A DNA stretch of 64,000 nucleotides from Psychrobacter glacincola (GCF_904846215.1 NZ_CAJGZK010000001.1:1-64000); one strand, 5' to 3'. Shown: positions 18,060-27,777, numbered from the stretch's first letter. The notes: generated by a model not told the origin, from the sequence alone. Numbers and translations are program-made.

Positions 18060-19141
18060 TGTCAAGTCATTCATTACCTTCAACGCCCTTAAACACATCT
18101 GCTATTTCGATAGAAAAAAAACGTCGCCTAAATCCTATCTGGCAGGCGCGGCTTAATCGCTTTCGTCAAAATCGTCTTGGCGTCATATCGCTGTTTGTTT
18201 TTGCGCTGATATTTGTTATTTGTATGGCAGCCAATGTGATTGCCAATGACAAGCCGCTGCTGGTGCAGTATCAAGGGGATTATTACTTTCCAGTATTAAA
18301 GGCTTATCCCGAAACGACTTTTGGCGGTGTGTTCGAGACTGAAACCAATTACAAAGACCCTGCGGTACAAACGCTGATTAATGATCAGGGCTATTATGTG
18401 ATGCCGCCCATTCCGTTCGCTGACCAAACGCCAAACGTTGAGCTGGGCATTCCCTATCCGGCGGCACCCAACAGTCAAAACTGGCTTGGCACCGATGATA
18501 TGGGCCGTGATGTATTGGCGCGCATACTTTACGGCATGCGAGTGTCATTATTATTTGGTCTGGCATTGACACTAGCGGGTGCATTGATTGGTGTTATCGT
18601 TGGTGCGATACAAGGCTATTACGGTGGTTGGGTCGATCTGACAGGGCAGCGCTTTATGGAAGTGTGGGGCGGTATGCCGCAGCTGTTTATGATTATTATT
18701 TTGGTCAGCTTATTTAGTCCTAGTATCACCATGTTATTTGCCATGATGCTGTTATTCGGCTGGATGGGTTTGGTCGGTTTGGTACGTGCAGAGTTTTTGC
18801 GTGCGCGTAACTTTGATTATGTCCGTGCGGCGCGTAATCTGGGTGTTTCGGACAGTCAAATTATGCTTAGGCATATCTTGCCCAATGCGTTAGCCTCAAG
18901 CTTATCGCAGTTGCCATTTATTTTAACGGCCAATATTATTGCGTTAACAGCGCTAGACTTTCTGGGTTATGGCTTACCACCTGGGTCGCCGTCACTTGGT
19001 GAGCTGATGGTACAAGGGAAAAATAATCTCGATGCGCCTTGGTTGGCATTATCTGGATTCTTTAGCTTAACCTTTATTTTATCATTACTCATCTTCGTTG
19101 GCGAAGCACTACGTGATGCCTTTGATCCGAGGCGCTCTTAA
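18059..19141 (+). CDS. Peptide ABC transporter permease (YejE-like)
   Basis: 360 aa. One N-terminal helix after RFRQNRLGVISLFVFALIF, a periplasmic segment (NVELGIPYPAAPNSQNWLGT), then DDMGRDVLARILYGMRVSLL, the start of the BPD_transp_1 domain. The EAA loop is RAARNLGVSDSQIMLRHILP. The C-terminus GEALRDAFDPRRS is characteristic. It overlaps yejB by one base and ends 1 nt before the ATPase start. Confidence 0.93.
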   Translation: MSSHSLPSTPLNTSAISIEKKRRLNPIWQARLNRFRQNRLGVISLFVFALIFVICMAANVIANDKPLLVQYQGDYYFPVLKAYPETTFGGVFETETNYKDPAVQTLINDQGYYVMPPIPFADQTPNVELGIPYPAAPNSQNWLGTDDMGRDVLARILYGMRVSLLFGLALTLAGALIGVIVGAIQGYYGGWVDLTGQRFMEVWGGMPQLFMIIILVSLFSPSITMLFAMMLLFGWMGLVGLVRAEFLRARNFDYVRAARNLGVSDSQIMLRHILPNALASSLSQLPFILTANIIALTALDFLGYGLPPGSPSLGELMVQGKNNLDAPWLALSGFFSLTFILSLLIFVGEALRDAFDPRRS

Positions 19142-19142
19142 T

Positions 19143-20843
19143 ATGACAACTGATAGTATGATAACAACTAATACGACAACTGCTACTGAGAAAAATAACT
19201 TTTCAGGCGAAAACTATAGTAATGAACAAAATAAGCTCATGCTAGTAGTAGATAAACTTAGCATCGTCACTGATGCAAGTGTTGTTCTAGTCGATAAACT
19301 ATCTTATGAGCTGCGGCAAGGACAAACTTTGGCCATCGTTGGTGAGTCAGGCTCTGGTAAATCAATTGCAAGTCTTGCGCTATTAGGCTTGCTCCCAGAT
19401 AGCTTGATCGTTACTGGTAAAGTGCAGTTAGCAGATACATCACGAATGACTACATTACCGATAGCCAATGATAGAACACGTAATGCAGCTCTACGCGCGG
19501 TGCGTGGGCAGCGTATCGGCATGGTGTTCCAAGAGCCGATGACGGCGCTCAATCCATTGCATACCGTTGCCAAACAAATCGCAGAATCTCTTCGTCTAAG
19601 CGGTGTACCCAAAAAACAATGGCAAAGTCAAACAATTGACTTACTAAATGATGTCAATATCACTGATCCTGCTGATAAGTTGAATCGCTATCCACATGAG
19701 CTATCGGGTGGTCAGCGTCAGCGGGTGATGATTGCCATGGCATTAGCGCAGCAGCCTGATATTTTAATCGCTGATGAGCCGACCACTGCGCTTGATGTGA
19801 CTTTGCAACATGAGATTCTCGCTCTATTAGATGATCTTAAACGTCAGCATAATATGGCGATGATATTGATTAGCCATGACCTCAATCTGGTCAGGCGCTA
19901 CAGTGATGAAGTCATCGTTATGTACCAAGGACGGACGATTGAGCAAGGGCAAACTGCAGCGGTATTTGGTCAGCCTAAAGCCGAATATACGCGCTCGCTT
20001 ATCAAACAAGACTTTGGGCAAGCGCTCAACTTCTCTGATGACAAGCAAAGTCAGCAATCAACTGTATTGCAAGTAAATAACCTACAAGTACAGTTCCCGA
20101 TTGAAAAAAGTCTGTTTGGCGGTACCAAACGTTGGTTCGAGGCGGTAAAAGATGTCGATATGAGCTTACAGAAAGGGCAAGCATTAGGCATCATTGGTGA
20201 GTCAGGCTCTGGCAAAACGACGATTGCGCTTGCGTTAAGTCAATTACTCAGCAATCAGGCGCGTGTCAGTGGTCAGATAAGGGTGAATGATCAAGATATT
20301 GCCGCGTTATCAAAACGTGATTTGCGCACCTTCCGCTCGCAGATTCAGCTGGTGTTTCAAGACCCTTTTGCCAGTATTAACCCTCGTATGACCGTATTAC
20401 AGATAGTCGAAGAAGGGCTATTAGTGCAGGGCGTTGATAAGGCCGCACGTCAGCAGGCGGTAATGGAGAGTCTCGCTACTGTGCATTTACCGTTAGAGTT
20501 TGCGCAGCGTTATCCGCATGAGCTATCGGGCGGTCAGCGTCAGCGGGTGGCTCTGGCTCGCGCCCTTATCATGCGGCCAAGTCTCTTGATATTGGATGAG
20601 CCGACGTCTGCGCTCGATAGCACCACACAGGTAACTGTGATTAATTTACTACGGGAGATTCAGGAAAAATTGCAAATCAGCTACGTGTGTATCAGCCATG
20701 ACTTAAAAGTAGTCCGTGCTTTGTGTCAGCATCTCATCGTGCTCAAAGATGGTGTGTGTGTGGAATCTGGACGTACCGAAGATGTTTTCAATAACCCACA
20801 GCATCCGTATGCGAAGCAGCTATTGCAGATGAGTATGATATAG
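19143..20843 (+). CDS. Peptide ABC transporter ATP-binding protein, dual domain (YejF-like)
   Basis: About 566 aa with two complete ABC modules, as in YejF. Walker A motifs are GESGSGKSIAS and GESGSGKTTIA, the signatures are two LSGGQRQRV copies, and the Walker B motifs are DILIADEPTTALD and SLLILDEPTSALD. H-loops SHDLNLV and SHDLKVV follow. The start at 19143 lies just after the yejE stop; the longer frame overlapping yejE is unlikely. It powers the yejBE pore. Confidence 0.95.
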   Translation: MTTDSMITTNTTTATEKNNFSGENYSNEQNKLMLVVDKLSIVTDASVVLVDKLSYELRQGQTLAIVGESGSGKSIASLALLGLLPDSLIVTGKVQLADTSRMTTLPIANDRTRNAALRAVRGQRIGMVFQEPMTALNPLHTVAKQIAESLRLSGVPKKQWQSQTIDLLNDVNITDPADKLNRYPHELSGGQRQRVMIAMALAQQPDILIADEPTTALDVTLQHEILALLDDLKRQHNMAMILISHDLNLVRRYSDEVIVMYQGRTIEQGQTAAVFGQPKAEYTRSLIKQDFGQALNFSDDKQSQQSTVLQVNNLQVQFPIEKSLFGGTKRWFEAVKDVDMSLQKGQALGIIGESGSGKTTIALALSQLLSNQARVSGQIRVNDQDIAALSKRDLRTFRSQIQLVFQDPFASINPRMTVLQIVEEGLLVQGVDKAARQQAVMESLATVHLPLEFAQRYPHELSGGQRQRVALARALIMRPSLLILDEPTSALDSTTQVTVINLLREIQEKLQISYVCISHDLKVVRALCQHLIVLKDGVCVESGRTEDVFNNPQHPYAKQLLQMSMI

Positions 20844-21044
20844 CCTAAGTAAATGATGTTAAATACTCAGAACATAGCAGTTCATAATAATCGCGACAAC
20901 CTAAAAATGGCGGTGGTACAATAAGTTTCGACAGTAGTTTACTTTATATAGAAGTTGATACTTTATATTATTCAAATAGTATGTTAGTCGGTGAGTTACA
21001 ACGGTCATTATTGCCATTAAAAGTATCATTAAAAAAGGATTTTT

Positions 21045-22376
21045 GTGCCCATGAAAAAACAAAACAGTATTGCCAAATTGGTAAGTAGCAAATTAGTTAG
21101 CACCGATGGATTACAGCATGCAGGCTATGTAGCTGTTGCCAAGACTCGTGCTAAAGTACTAAAAGCTGTTGCTTATGTTATTCCAATTAGAAGACCGATG
21201 TTATTTGTCGGCGAGAGCTCTTGTGATGAGCTATGCGACATGCTCATTAATGAAGGTAGCACCAATGTCTTTATCGTGACTGATGCAGTACTAAATAAGC
21301 TCGGCATACCAGCCAAAGTCACTGATTATCTAGATAGTAAAAATATCAGCTATAAAGTCTATGACGGTATTACGCCAGACCCTACTTTTAAAGTAGTTGA
21401 AGAAGGACTACGTATATCCGTTGATGCTAAATGCGACTCGATTATTGCCATCGGTGGTGGTTCGGTCATTGATGCCGCTAAAATGATTGCCATGTCACAG
21501 GGCAATCATTGTAAGCCGCAGCAGCTTATAGGCATTCTTAAAGCACGAAAGCCTTCTGTGCCGTTGTACTGTGTCCCTACCACTGCTGGCACTGGCTCAG
21601 AGGCGACACTTGGTGCGGTTGTATCAGACGATAAAACCCATCAAAAAGCGCTGTCTATCGACCCAAGAATGGTGCCATTAGCCGCCGCTATAGACCCTGT
21701 TATCATGAAAGGGATGCCGGCTCATATCACAGCGGATACGGGTATCGATGTGTTGACCCATGCGTTAGAAGCTTGGATGAGTGCCAACGCTAGCGTAGAG
21801 ACCGATTATTATGCTGCCTCTGCGGTGAAATCAGTTATGCAGAATCTGCCAATAGTATATAAAGACGGTGGCAATCTAAAAGCCAGAGAAGCAATGGGTA
21901 TTGCGGCTCACTACGGCGGTATCGCCTTTAACAAAGCGGGTCTTGGTTATGTCCATGCTATCGCTCATCAGCTCGGCGCGTATTATAGTATTCCTCATGG
22001 TCGCGCCAATGCCATCGTGTTACCTTATGTACTTGATGTCAATCGTCAAGCGAGCAGAAAGAGACTGGCGGAGCTGGCTAGAAAAACGGGTATGGTTAAG
22101 GATGGTCAAGCGGGCAAGAGTAATGCTGTGATTGCAGATCATCTTATCGCTCAAGTTCGTGAATTGATCGCCACTTTAAATATCGATCCAACGGTGAAAG
22201 ATATGAAAACCACCGACTTTGATAGCATTGCTAAAGCCGCAGCAAAAGAAGTCAGTGATACCTATGCAGTGCCAACATATTTGTCTGCGTCTGAGATAAA
22301 AGACATCTTGATGAAAATTAAGCAGGCAAGTGAAGATGCTGCCGGCACTGATGCTAAGAGCGATAAAGTTGCGTAG
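21045..22376 (+). CDS. Iron-containing alcohol dehydrogenase
   Basis: 443 aa, group III metal-dependent dehydrogenase. The N-terminal Rossmann part has FIVTDAVLNKLGI, YDGITPDPTFKVVEEGL and AIGGGSVIDAAKMIA. The signatures PTTAGTGSEATLGAVVSD and GYVHAIAHQLGAYYSIPHG carry the metal ligands (Asp in TADTGIDVLTHALE and the three His residues). The substrate is not evident. GTG at 21045 is 5 nt after AGGA; the ATG at 21051 is an alternative start. Residues 1-35 are a basic extension beyond the usual start. It is a single-gene unit. Confidence 0.9.
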   Translation: MPMKKQNSIAKLVSSKLVSTDGLQHAGYVAVAKTRAKVLKAVAYVIPIRRPMLFVGESSCDELCDMLINEGSTNVFIVTDAVLNKLGIPAKVTDYLDSKNISYKVYDGITPDPTFKVVEEGLRISVDAKCDSIIAIGGGSVIDAAKMIAMSQGNHCKPQQLIGILKARKPSVPLYCVPTTAGTGSEATLGAVVSDDKTHQKALSIDPRMVPLAAAIDPVIMKGMPAHITADTGIDVLTHALEAWMSANASVETDYYAASAVKSVMQNLPIVYKDGGNLKAREAMGIAAHYGGIAFNKAGLGYVHAIAHQLGAYYSIPHGRANAIVLPYVLDVNRQASRKRLAELARKTGMVKDGQAGKSNAVIADHLIAQVRELIATLNIDPTVKDMKTTDFDSIAKAAAKEVSDTYAVPTYLSASEIKDILMKIKQASEDAAGTDAKSDKVA

Positions 22377-22393
22377 ATGATTTGCTAAATGAA

Positions 22394-22540
22394 TATAGTC
22401 CGTTCAAAATAAAAGCGATACGATGATAATAACGTGCTATTGACTATGATTTTTCTTGCTTGCTGTTCGCAGGCGTGACAGAGGCTGCCAAAAATTTATA
22501 GCCAACAGCACTGTATCGTTTTTAGAATGAATCGACTATA
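22394..22540 (-). repeat. Palindromic MITE-like element, copy 6 (subfamily 3)
   Basis: It starts 18 nt after the alcohol dehydrogenase stop. Ends are TATAGTCCGTTCAAAA and TGAATCGACTATA. The loop core is CTTGCTTGCTGTTCGC then AGGCGTGACAGAGGCTGC, with the same apex as the copy at 28749 but in the opposite orientation. Inner arms GTGCTATTGACTATGA and TTATAGCCAACAGCAC pair imperfectly. Confidence 0.9.
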
Positions 22541-22559
22541 ACCTAGTGATGATTGAATA

Positions 22560-22595
22560 AAAAGCTTATTGCCGAAAGGTAATAAGCCTTTTTTA
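22560..22595 (+). terminator. Intrinsic terminator downstream of alcohol dehydrogenase
   Basis: AAAGCTTATTGCC and GGTAATAAGCC form a stem with a small GAAA loop, followed by six T residues. The mobile-like copy 6 lies between this terminator and the gene, so the element was probably inserted into a transcribed 3' region. Confidence 0.7.
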
Positions 22596-22698
22596 TGACC
22601 GTTAATTCAATATGGTGTATATAAACAACACTTTAGGAATATTTCTGTGACACCTAAGGGTTACGATTATTACATGATATTACCCTTAGGAGCCTTTC

Positions 22699-23931
22699 AT
22701 GACACACCGATTATTAGTGAATTATAAATTACCAGCTAAAGTCGTGGGCATGGCGATAGTAGCGAGCAGTGCCTTTTATGTTGGTTGTGCCTCTACTGAA
22801 AATACGCCTACTGTCAAAGACATTTCCGTTAGCAATCCTTATGCGCCTACTGATCCCAACCTAGCAGTAGCGACTATCGCTGGTGGTTGCTTTTGGTGTG
22901 TCGAGGCAGGTTATGAAAAGATTCCTGGCGTGGTAGAGGTGGTATCAGGTTATACAGGTGGCGAATCTAAAAACCCAACTTATAAACAAGTATCAGCAGG
23001 TGGTACGGGTCATACGGAAGCGGCTCAAGTGTATTATGATCCGACCAAGATTACCTACAATGGTATCGTTCAAGCGCTATGGCGGATTGCTGATCCTACC
23101 GATGATAAAGGTCAGTTTGTAGATAGAGGCACTCAGTATCGTCCGGCTATTTTTTACAACAACGAGCAAGAAAAGCAGATCGCTGAAGCTGCTAAGCAAT
23201 CGCTACAAGATTCTGGTGTCTATAAAAAACCAGTAGTGATTGAGATTGTGCCCGTCAGCAAATTTTATCCAGCAGAAGAGTATCATCAGGACTATTACAA
23301 GAAGAATCCACTACGTTATAAGGCTTACACGTTTAACTCTGGTCGCTACCAGTTCATTGAAAGTGTCTATGGTAAAAAATATGAGTTGGATTTCGACCAA
23401 TTCAAACCGACTGTAACCAGTGCAAAGTCAGGAATGACAAGTAAGGCTGTAAACGGCAAAACAGGCGCTGGTTTTAATCCAGAGACATTTGTAAAGCCGA
23501 CACAAGCTGAGCTGAAAAAATCACTAACTGACATTCAATATAAAGTCTCTCAGAAAGATGATACTGAGCGCGCTTTTGATAACGAATACTGGGATAATAA
23601 AGAACCTGGACTGTATGTCGATGTGGTATCAGGTGAACCATTATATTCGTCTCGTGATCAATACAAGTCTGGTACAGGTTGGCCGAGCTTTACCCGTCCA
23701 CTGGATGCTAGCTTGGTCGTAGAAAAGCCAGATCGAGGGATATTTGGCACCCGTACTGAAATTCGCAGTCGTTATGCAGACTCACACGTCGGTCATGTGT
23801 TTGACGATGGTCCGGCACCGACGGGCAAACGCTATTGTATGAACTCAGCGGCAATGCGCTTTATTCCACTTGCACAGATGGAATCAGCAGGCTATGGCAA
23901 TTGGATCAATGACGTAAAATCAGCTGGCTAG
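22699..23931 (+). CDS. msrAB: Peptide methionine sulfoxide reductase MsrA-MsrB fusion, envelope-directed
   Basis: 410 aa. The N-terminus is a signal-type helix ending in FYVGC, a possible though non-ideal lipobox. MsrA domain (about residues 50-225): [20 protein letters not shown] with the catalytic Cys, then SGYTGG and [10 protein letters not shown]. MsrB domain (about 275-405): [40 protein letters not shown] and the catalytic Cys in [11 protein letters not shown]. The CxxC zinc ligands usual in many MsrB proteins are absent ([10 protein letters not shown]). Together the domains repair both sulfoxide stereoisomers, probably in the periplasm. Confidence 0.95.
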   Translation: MTHRLLVNYKLPAKVVGMAIVASSAFYVGCASTENTPTVKDISVSNPYAPTDPNLAVATIAGGCFWCVEAGYEKIPGVVEVVSGYTGGESKNPTYKQVSAGGTGHTEAAQVYYDPTKITYNGIVQALWRIADPTDDKGQFVDRGTQYRPAIFYNNEQEKQIAEAAKQSLQDSGVYKKPVVIEIVPVSKFYPAEEYHQDYYKKNPLRYKAYTFNSGRYQFIESVYGKKYELDFDQFKPTVTSAKSGMTSKAVNGKTGAGFNPETFVKPTQAELKKSLTDIQYKVSQKDDTERAFDNEYWDNKEPGLYVDVVSGEPLYSSRDQYKSGTGWPSFTRPLDASLVVEKPDRGIFGTRTEIRSRYADSHVGHVFDDGPAPTGKRYCMNSAAMRFIPLAQMESAGYGNWINDVKSAG

Positions 23932-24013
23932 GCGTGATTTTTCGTCACTGTTTGACGATCTTCAATTGCTTTTCAGCGCAGTTCAATTATTGAAAAACTT
24001 GCATAATTGCCAT

Positions 24014-24047
24014 TAAAAAAGGATACCTAATTAGGTATCCTTTTTTT
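24014..24047. terminator. Bidirectional terminator between msrAB and folE
   Basis: AAAAAAGGATACCTAA and TTAGGTATCCTTTTTT form a perfect palindromic stem between convergent genes. Confidence 0.9.
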
Positions 24048-24068
24048 AAATTTAACGTTTTTAGTCTA

Positions 24069-24680
24069 TTAAAAAGCAGGTTTACGCTTCGGTACAGCAT
24101 CTAAGAACTCATTGCGCGCTTGATTATCATGTACATACTCACCCAGCATAGCTGTACTACGCGTCGTCGAGTGCTGTTTATTCACACCGCGCATCATCAT
24201 ACACATATGGGCCGCATCCATGACCACAGCCACACCGCGGCAACCCGTCACATCCATAATCGTTTGTGCCACTTGCTCACTCAAATTCTCTTGAATTTGC
24301 AAGCGACGAGCGAACATGTCAACGATACGAGCAAATTTAGACAGTCCTAACACTTGACCGTTTGGTAAGTAACCAATGTGTGCAACACCATGAAACGGCA
24401 ACATATGGTGCTCACATAATGAATAAAATTCAATGTTTTGTACTAACACCAACTCGCGATTGGTCGATGGAAATACCGCGCCATTGACCACCTCATCTAA
24501 GCTTTGATGATAGCCTTTGGTCAAATGCGCAAACGCTTTGGCGGCACGTATTGGAGTGTCTTCAAGTCCTGGACGATGCAAGTCCTCACCCGTTGAAGCG
24601 ATGAGCTGACGATAGGATTCGATGCTTTGTTGGTAATCTGATGTTATTGTTGCGGTATTGCTCATAAGTTTGGCAGCCAT
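24069..24680 (-). CDS. folE: GTP cyclohydrolase I
   Basis: 203 aa homolog of FolE, which opens GTP to dihydroneopterin triphosphate for folate synthesis. Zinc ligands are visible: Cys and His in [14 protein letters not shown] and Cys in HMCMMMRGV. Other signatures are [19 protein letters not shown] and [14 protein letters not shown]. The start is either the Met at 24680 or the one at 24665 (MSNTATIT), and no ribosome site settles it. Confidence 0.96.
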   Translation of the reverse strand: MAAKLMSNTATITSDYQQSIESYRQLIASTGEDLHRPGLEDTPIRAAKAFAHLTKGYHQSLDEVVNGAVFPSTNRELVLVQNIEFYSLCEHHMLPFHGVAHIGYLPNGQVLGLSKFARIVDMFARRLQIQENLSEQVAQTIMDVTGCRGVAVVMDAAHMCMMMRGVNKQHSTTRSTAMLGEYVHDNQARNEFLDAVPKRKPAF

Positions 24681-25027
24681 CCAAAATGTGGGTGTAGCTT
24701 AACGCTAAATCCTCGGTTACAAACAACGGTTGTAAAGGATTTTTATAAAAATTGTGCAAGCTGGGAGGGCTGTGATTATACTTGAAATCTCCTTAACTTC
24801 ATACTGCTGTGGCTAGTAGTTAACTGTTTTATCTATATTAGATGGTATCATTAAGCGCGATCAGGCATGAATACAGTGTAAGCAAATACAGTTTACGACT
24901 GTTTACTTAAATCAATTCGTGTATAATAATTCATCTTTCAATTTGTATGTTCACTCGCTATTTATTAGCCAACTATTAAAAATAATTGATCATTTAAATC
25001 ACCTAAATTGACTTAAAAGGAAATATT
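24681..25027. other. Divergent promoter region between folE and fabI
   Basis: No gene is visible. A perfect TATAAT at 24922-24927 with a CTGTTT box 17 bp upstream (24899-24904) is a candidate fabI promoter about 100 bp from its start. No inverted repeat suggesting a specific regulator was seen. Confidence 0.4.
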
Positions 25028-25834
25028 ATGCTACTACAAGGACAGCGTTTTGTCGTCACCGGCATCGCCAGCAAACTATCTATCGCCTGGGCAATTGCTG
25101 AAGCACTACATCGCGAAGGTGCCTCGTTAATTTTGACTTATCCCAATGACAAAATAAAAAAACGGGTAGATATGGCGGCTGAAGCGTTTGAGGCGGACTT
25201 AGTTCTTGAGTGTGACGTGGCATCAGATGAGTCTATTGCTGCTTGTTTTGAGCAAGTCACTGCACATTGGGGCGATGGTATTAATGGTGTGGTACACGCG
25301 ATTGGATTTGCGCCGATGGATCAGCTTGATGGTGATTTTGTCAATGCGACAACCCGTGAAGGCAGTCATATTGCGCATGATATCTCAAGCTATAGCTTCG
25401 TCGCGTTGGCAAAAGCCTCGCGTGAGCTGCTTGCTATGCGCCACGGCTCGATGCTGACGTTGACTTATGAGGGTAGTATTTCAGTATTGCCAAACTATAA
25501 TGTCATGGGTATGGCAAAGGCGAGTCTTGAAGCCAGTGTTCGCTATCTTGCAACTTCGATGGGTGGTGAGGGTATTCGGGTCAATGCGATTTCTGCCGGT
25601 CCTATTCGTACACTTGCGGCAAGTGGCATCAAGTCATTCCGTAAAATGCTCGATATCAGTGAAAAGATTGCACCTCTTCAGCGTAATATCACTCAAGCTG
25701 AAGTTGGTAATGCCGCGCTATTTTTATTATCGCCGTGGGCATCAGGCATCACCGGCGAGATTATGTTTGTTGATGCAGGATTTAATACGGTTGCCATTAG
25801 TGAGCAGCTCATGATGCTTGATGAGCAAAAATAA
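25028..25834 (+). CDS. fabI: Enoyl-[acyl-carrier-protein] reductase (NADH)
   Basis: 268 aa short-chain dehydrogenase family enzyme for the last reductive step of fatty acid elongation. Motifs: [20 protein letters not shown] (FabI cofactor loop), [26 protein letters not shown], the catalytic Tyr-Lys pair in [20 protein letters not shown], and [16 protein letters not shown]. It is the triclosan-type target enzyme family. AAGGA lies 7 nt before the ATG. It forms a single-gene unit ending at the terminator at 25873. Confidence 0.96.
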   Translation: MLLQGQRFVVTGIASKLSIAWAIAEALHREGASLILTYPNDKIKKRVDMAAEAFEADLVLECDVASDESIAACFEQVTAHWGDGINGVVHAIGFAPMDQLDGDFVNATTREGSHIAHDISSYSFVALAKASRELLAMRHGSMLTLTYEGSISVLPNYNVMGMAKASLEASVRYLATSMGGEGIRVNAISAGPIRTLAASGIKSFRKMLDISEKIAPLQRNITQAEVGNAALFLLSPWASGITGEIMFVDAGFNTVAISEQLMMLDEQK

Positions 25835-25872
25835 TTAAAGGGCAATGCTTGGCGATATATAGTGAGTGATAA

Positions 25873-25900
25873 GGAAGGCAGCCAATCGGCTGTCTTTTTT
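25873..25900 (+). terminator. Intrinsic terminator of fabI
   Basis: GGCAGCC, an AATC loop and GGCTGTC form a stem with one G-U pair, followed by a T-run, 40 bp after the fabI stop. Confidence 0.75.
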
Positions 25901-25901
25901 G

Positions 25902-26114
25902 GTTATACTATGGGCTTTAGGATTTCAGGCGATTATTTGGTACTGCTTTTGCGCTGGGAGTGCCGTAGGTGCCTTTTTATATGCCAGAGTGGGCTATGGC
26001 GCGTTGTTTTTACCCATTACTATTGTTTTGAGTGCAGCATTCGTTTACAACTATGTATCAGACAACCTACCAGAAAAAAGACAACCAAAACAAAAAAAGC
26101 ACCCATCTGTTTGA
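25902..26114 (+). pseudogene. C-terminal remnant of a DUF1275 (YoaK-type) membrane protein
   Basis: In the frame through 25866-26114 the peptide ALGFQAIIWYCFCAGSAV then GAFLYARVGYGALFLPITI and VLSAAFVYNY resembles the final helices of DUF1275 proteins (pattern GAxxGAxLYxRxGxxALxxP). No N-terminal four or five helices precede it, because fabI and its terminator come first. It is therefore read as a gene stump, not a working gene. A terminator follows it. Confidence 0.5.
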
Positions 26115-26128
26115 TGAGCGCTTTTTTA
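26092..26128. terminator. Intrinsic terminator after the DUF1275 remnant
   Basis: AAAAAAGCACCCATC, a TGTTT loop and GATGAGCGCTTTTTT form an interrupted stem with T-runs on both strands. It could also serve the minus-strand small gene at 26163. Confidence 0.65.
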
Positions 26129-26162
26129 TTTTTAAACTTTATTTCAATGAAATCTATGTAGA

Positions 26163-26324
26163 TTATTTGTCGTCGTCTTTATGATCTTCGTGTTCGTGCA
26201 TGCCCTGCATCATATCGAGAGCTGAGTCATCGGTACGCTGCTGATCTTCTTTGGCCAATCCATCTTGATTGATGTCTTGTCTTGCCATTTTCGTCGTTGA
26301 GTCAGTCTTATTGTCGTCTGCCAT
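26163..26324 (-). CDS. Small acidic hypothetical protein (53 aa)
   Basis: Minus-strand frame of 53 codons: MADDNKTDSTTKMARQDINQ at the start and HEDHKDDDK at the end. AGGAG lies 6 nt before the ATG, a strong ribosome site, and a terminator (26092-26128) follows the stop. The protein is very acidic, with many Asp residues and a Met-rich ALDMMQGMHEHED segment. It has no membrane segment or known motif. A promoter and function cannot be assigned; the ribosome site makes it likely to be real. Confidence 0.7.
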   Translation of the reverse strand: MADDNKTDSTTKMARQDINQDGLAKEDQQRTDDSALDMMQGMHEHEDHKDDDK

Positions 26325-26727
26325 GAGAGGCTCCTATTTGTTTTTATTAACGTTCTTCACTGGCTAAGTATGTGATACAGCTTATGAGTTGTACAGGGAA
26401 GATATGAGCATATTTAGTGACAGTATGTAACTTTGTATCAATCTGACTCATGGTTCTTTAAAATATATTTAAAAGCGCATTATCATTGCTACGTTCGTGG
26501 TGGGTTTGTGGGCGTATTTTTTCTTACTATTGCTTAATAATTAAGAAGGTTATAAGCAAAAAATCCAATGTTTAAGTGACTCTTGAACATTGGGTTTTTC
26601 ATTTACTCGTAGCAATAATGTCTGTATAAAATACTTATCGTTTGCTCTCTTGTAGGCATAAGCAAAAGCATTCGAATCGTTTTTATAAATAGTAAATAAT
26701 GTCATCTCATTAAATGGAATTGATAAC
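26325..26727. other. Gene-free stretch with an orphan terminator
   Basis: No coding frame of note. At 26558-26599, AAAAATCCAATGTT and AACATTGGGTTTTT form a long stem with T-runs on both sides and no evident gene upstream on the plus strand. The rest is AT-rich. Confidence 0.5.
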
Positions 26728-27747
26728 ATGGCACAACGGTTAGTAAAAACTATTATTTATCTGCTCCTTGCTGTTATTGCACTACTAGCTGCGCTCATAG
26801 CCTTTTACTGGGCACCTGATCGTAGCGTGGCTGAGCTTAAGCAATGGCAACTGCCTAACAGCGAGTTTATCGCTATTCAAGGTATGCAGGCTCATGTAGT
26901 GCAATCAGATAAGTGTGATGTTTATCGTAGCAAAGCGTCAATGGATCAAGCGATTAATGCTGGGAAATCACTGCCCGAAGCTGTCGTTTTATTACATGGA
27001 ACATCCGCAAGTTTGCACACTTGGGAAGGGTGGACGAAAGCGCTAAGTGATGAATATTGTGTCGTCAGTATGGATTTACCGGGTTTTGGTTTGACGGGTC
27101 CCTATATAGATGAGACCACAAAGTATAGTAGCGCCAATTACGCTAAATTCGTCGTTCAAGTGCTTGATCGCTTGAATCTAGACCAAGTGACAAAAGCGAC
27201 AAAAGTGACATTAGCAGGCAACTCTTTAGGTGGCAAAATCGCGTGGCGTACAGCCGCTCTTTATCCTGACCGTGTTGATAAGCTTATCTTAGTTGATGCC
27301 GTTGGCTATCCCGCGACGCCCAAACATGTGCCAATTGGTTTTAAGCTGGCAAAGTATCCTGCATTGACGCCTATATTAAGTCATATATTACCTCGAGAGG
27401 TGGTTAAAAAAAGCGTGCTTAGTGTTTATGCCGATGATACCAAGGTCGATGAAGCATTGGTTGATCGATATTATGATTTGGCGCTGCGCCAAGGCAATCG
27501 CCAAGCATTAAATCGGCGTTTGCAAGAGACTGATAATAACAGTGACCAAGCACAAATTAAGCAACTGGATTTGCCGACCTTAATTATTTGGGGCGCACAA
27601 GATGACCTTATTCCCGTTGAGAATGCGACGTTATTTCATCGCGATATTGCCAATAGTCAGCTCAAAATATTTGATGATTTAGGGCATGTGCCGCACGAAG
27701 AAGATCCGCTGGCAACGGTTAACGTAGTCAGAGATTTTTTGAAGTAG
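26728..27747 (+). CDS. Alpha/beta hydrolase, membrane-anchored
   Basis: 339 aa. One N-terminal helix (IIYLLLAVIALLAALIAFYW) probably anchors or exports it. The hydrolase core has VVLLHGTSASLHTWEGW (oxyanion HG), the nucleophile elbow LAGNSLGGKIAW with Ser, an acid in WGAQDDLIPVEN and the catalytic His in DLGHVPHEEDP. A family-typical LVDAVGYPATPKHVPIGFK lid segment is present. The substrate (ester, epoxide or lactone) cannot be told from the sequence. Confidence 0.88.
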   Translation: MAQRLVKTIIYLLLAVIALLAALIAFYWAPDRSVAELKQWQLPNSEFIAIQGMQAHVVQSDKCDVYRSKASMDQAINAGKSLPEAVVLLHGTSASLHTWEGWTKALSDEYCVVSMDLPGFGLTGPYIDETTKYSSANYAKFVVQVLDRLNLDQVTKATKVTLAGNSLGGKIAWRTAALYPDRVDKLILVDAVGYPATPKHVPIGFKLAKYPALTPILSHILPREVVKKSVLSVYADDTKVDEALVDRYYDLALRQGNRQALNRRLQETDNNSDQAQIKQLDLPTLIIWGAQDDLIPVENATLFHRDIANSQLKIFDDLGHVPHEEDPLATVNVVRDFLK

Positions 27748-27777
27748 CCACTCAAGCTTATCGAGCTGACCAGTAAC

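Noticed and set aside
25862..26161. 99-codon frame after fabI as a gene
   Set aside because: It reads through the fabI terminator and in a different frame from the DUF1275-like remnant; no ribosome site.
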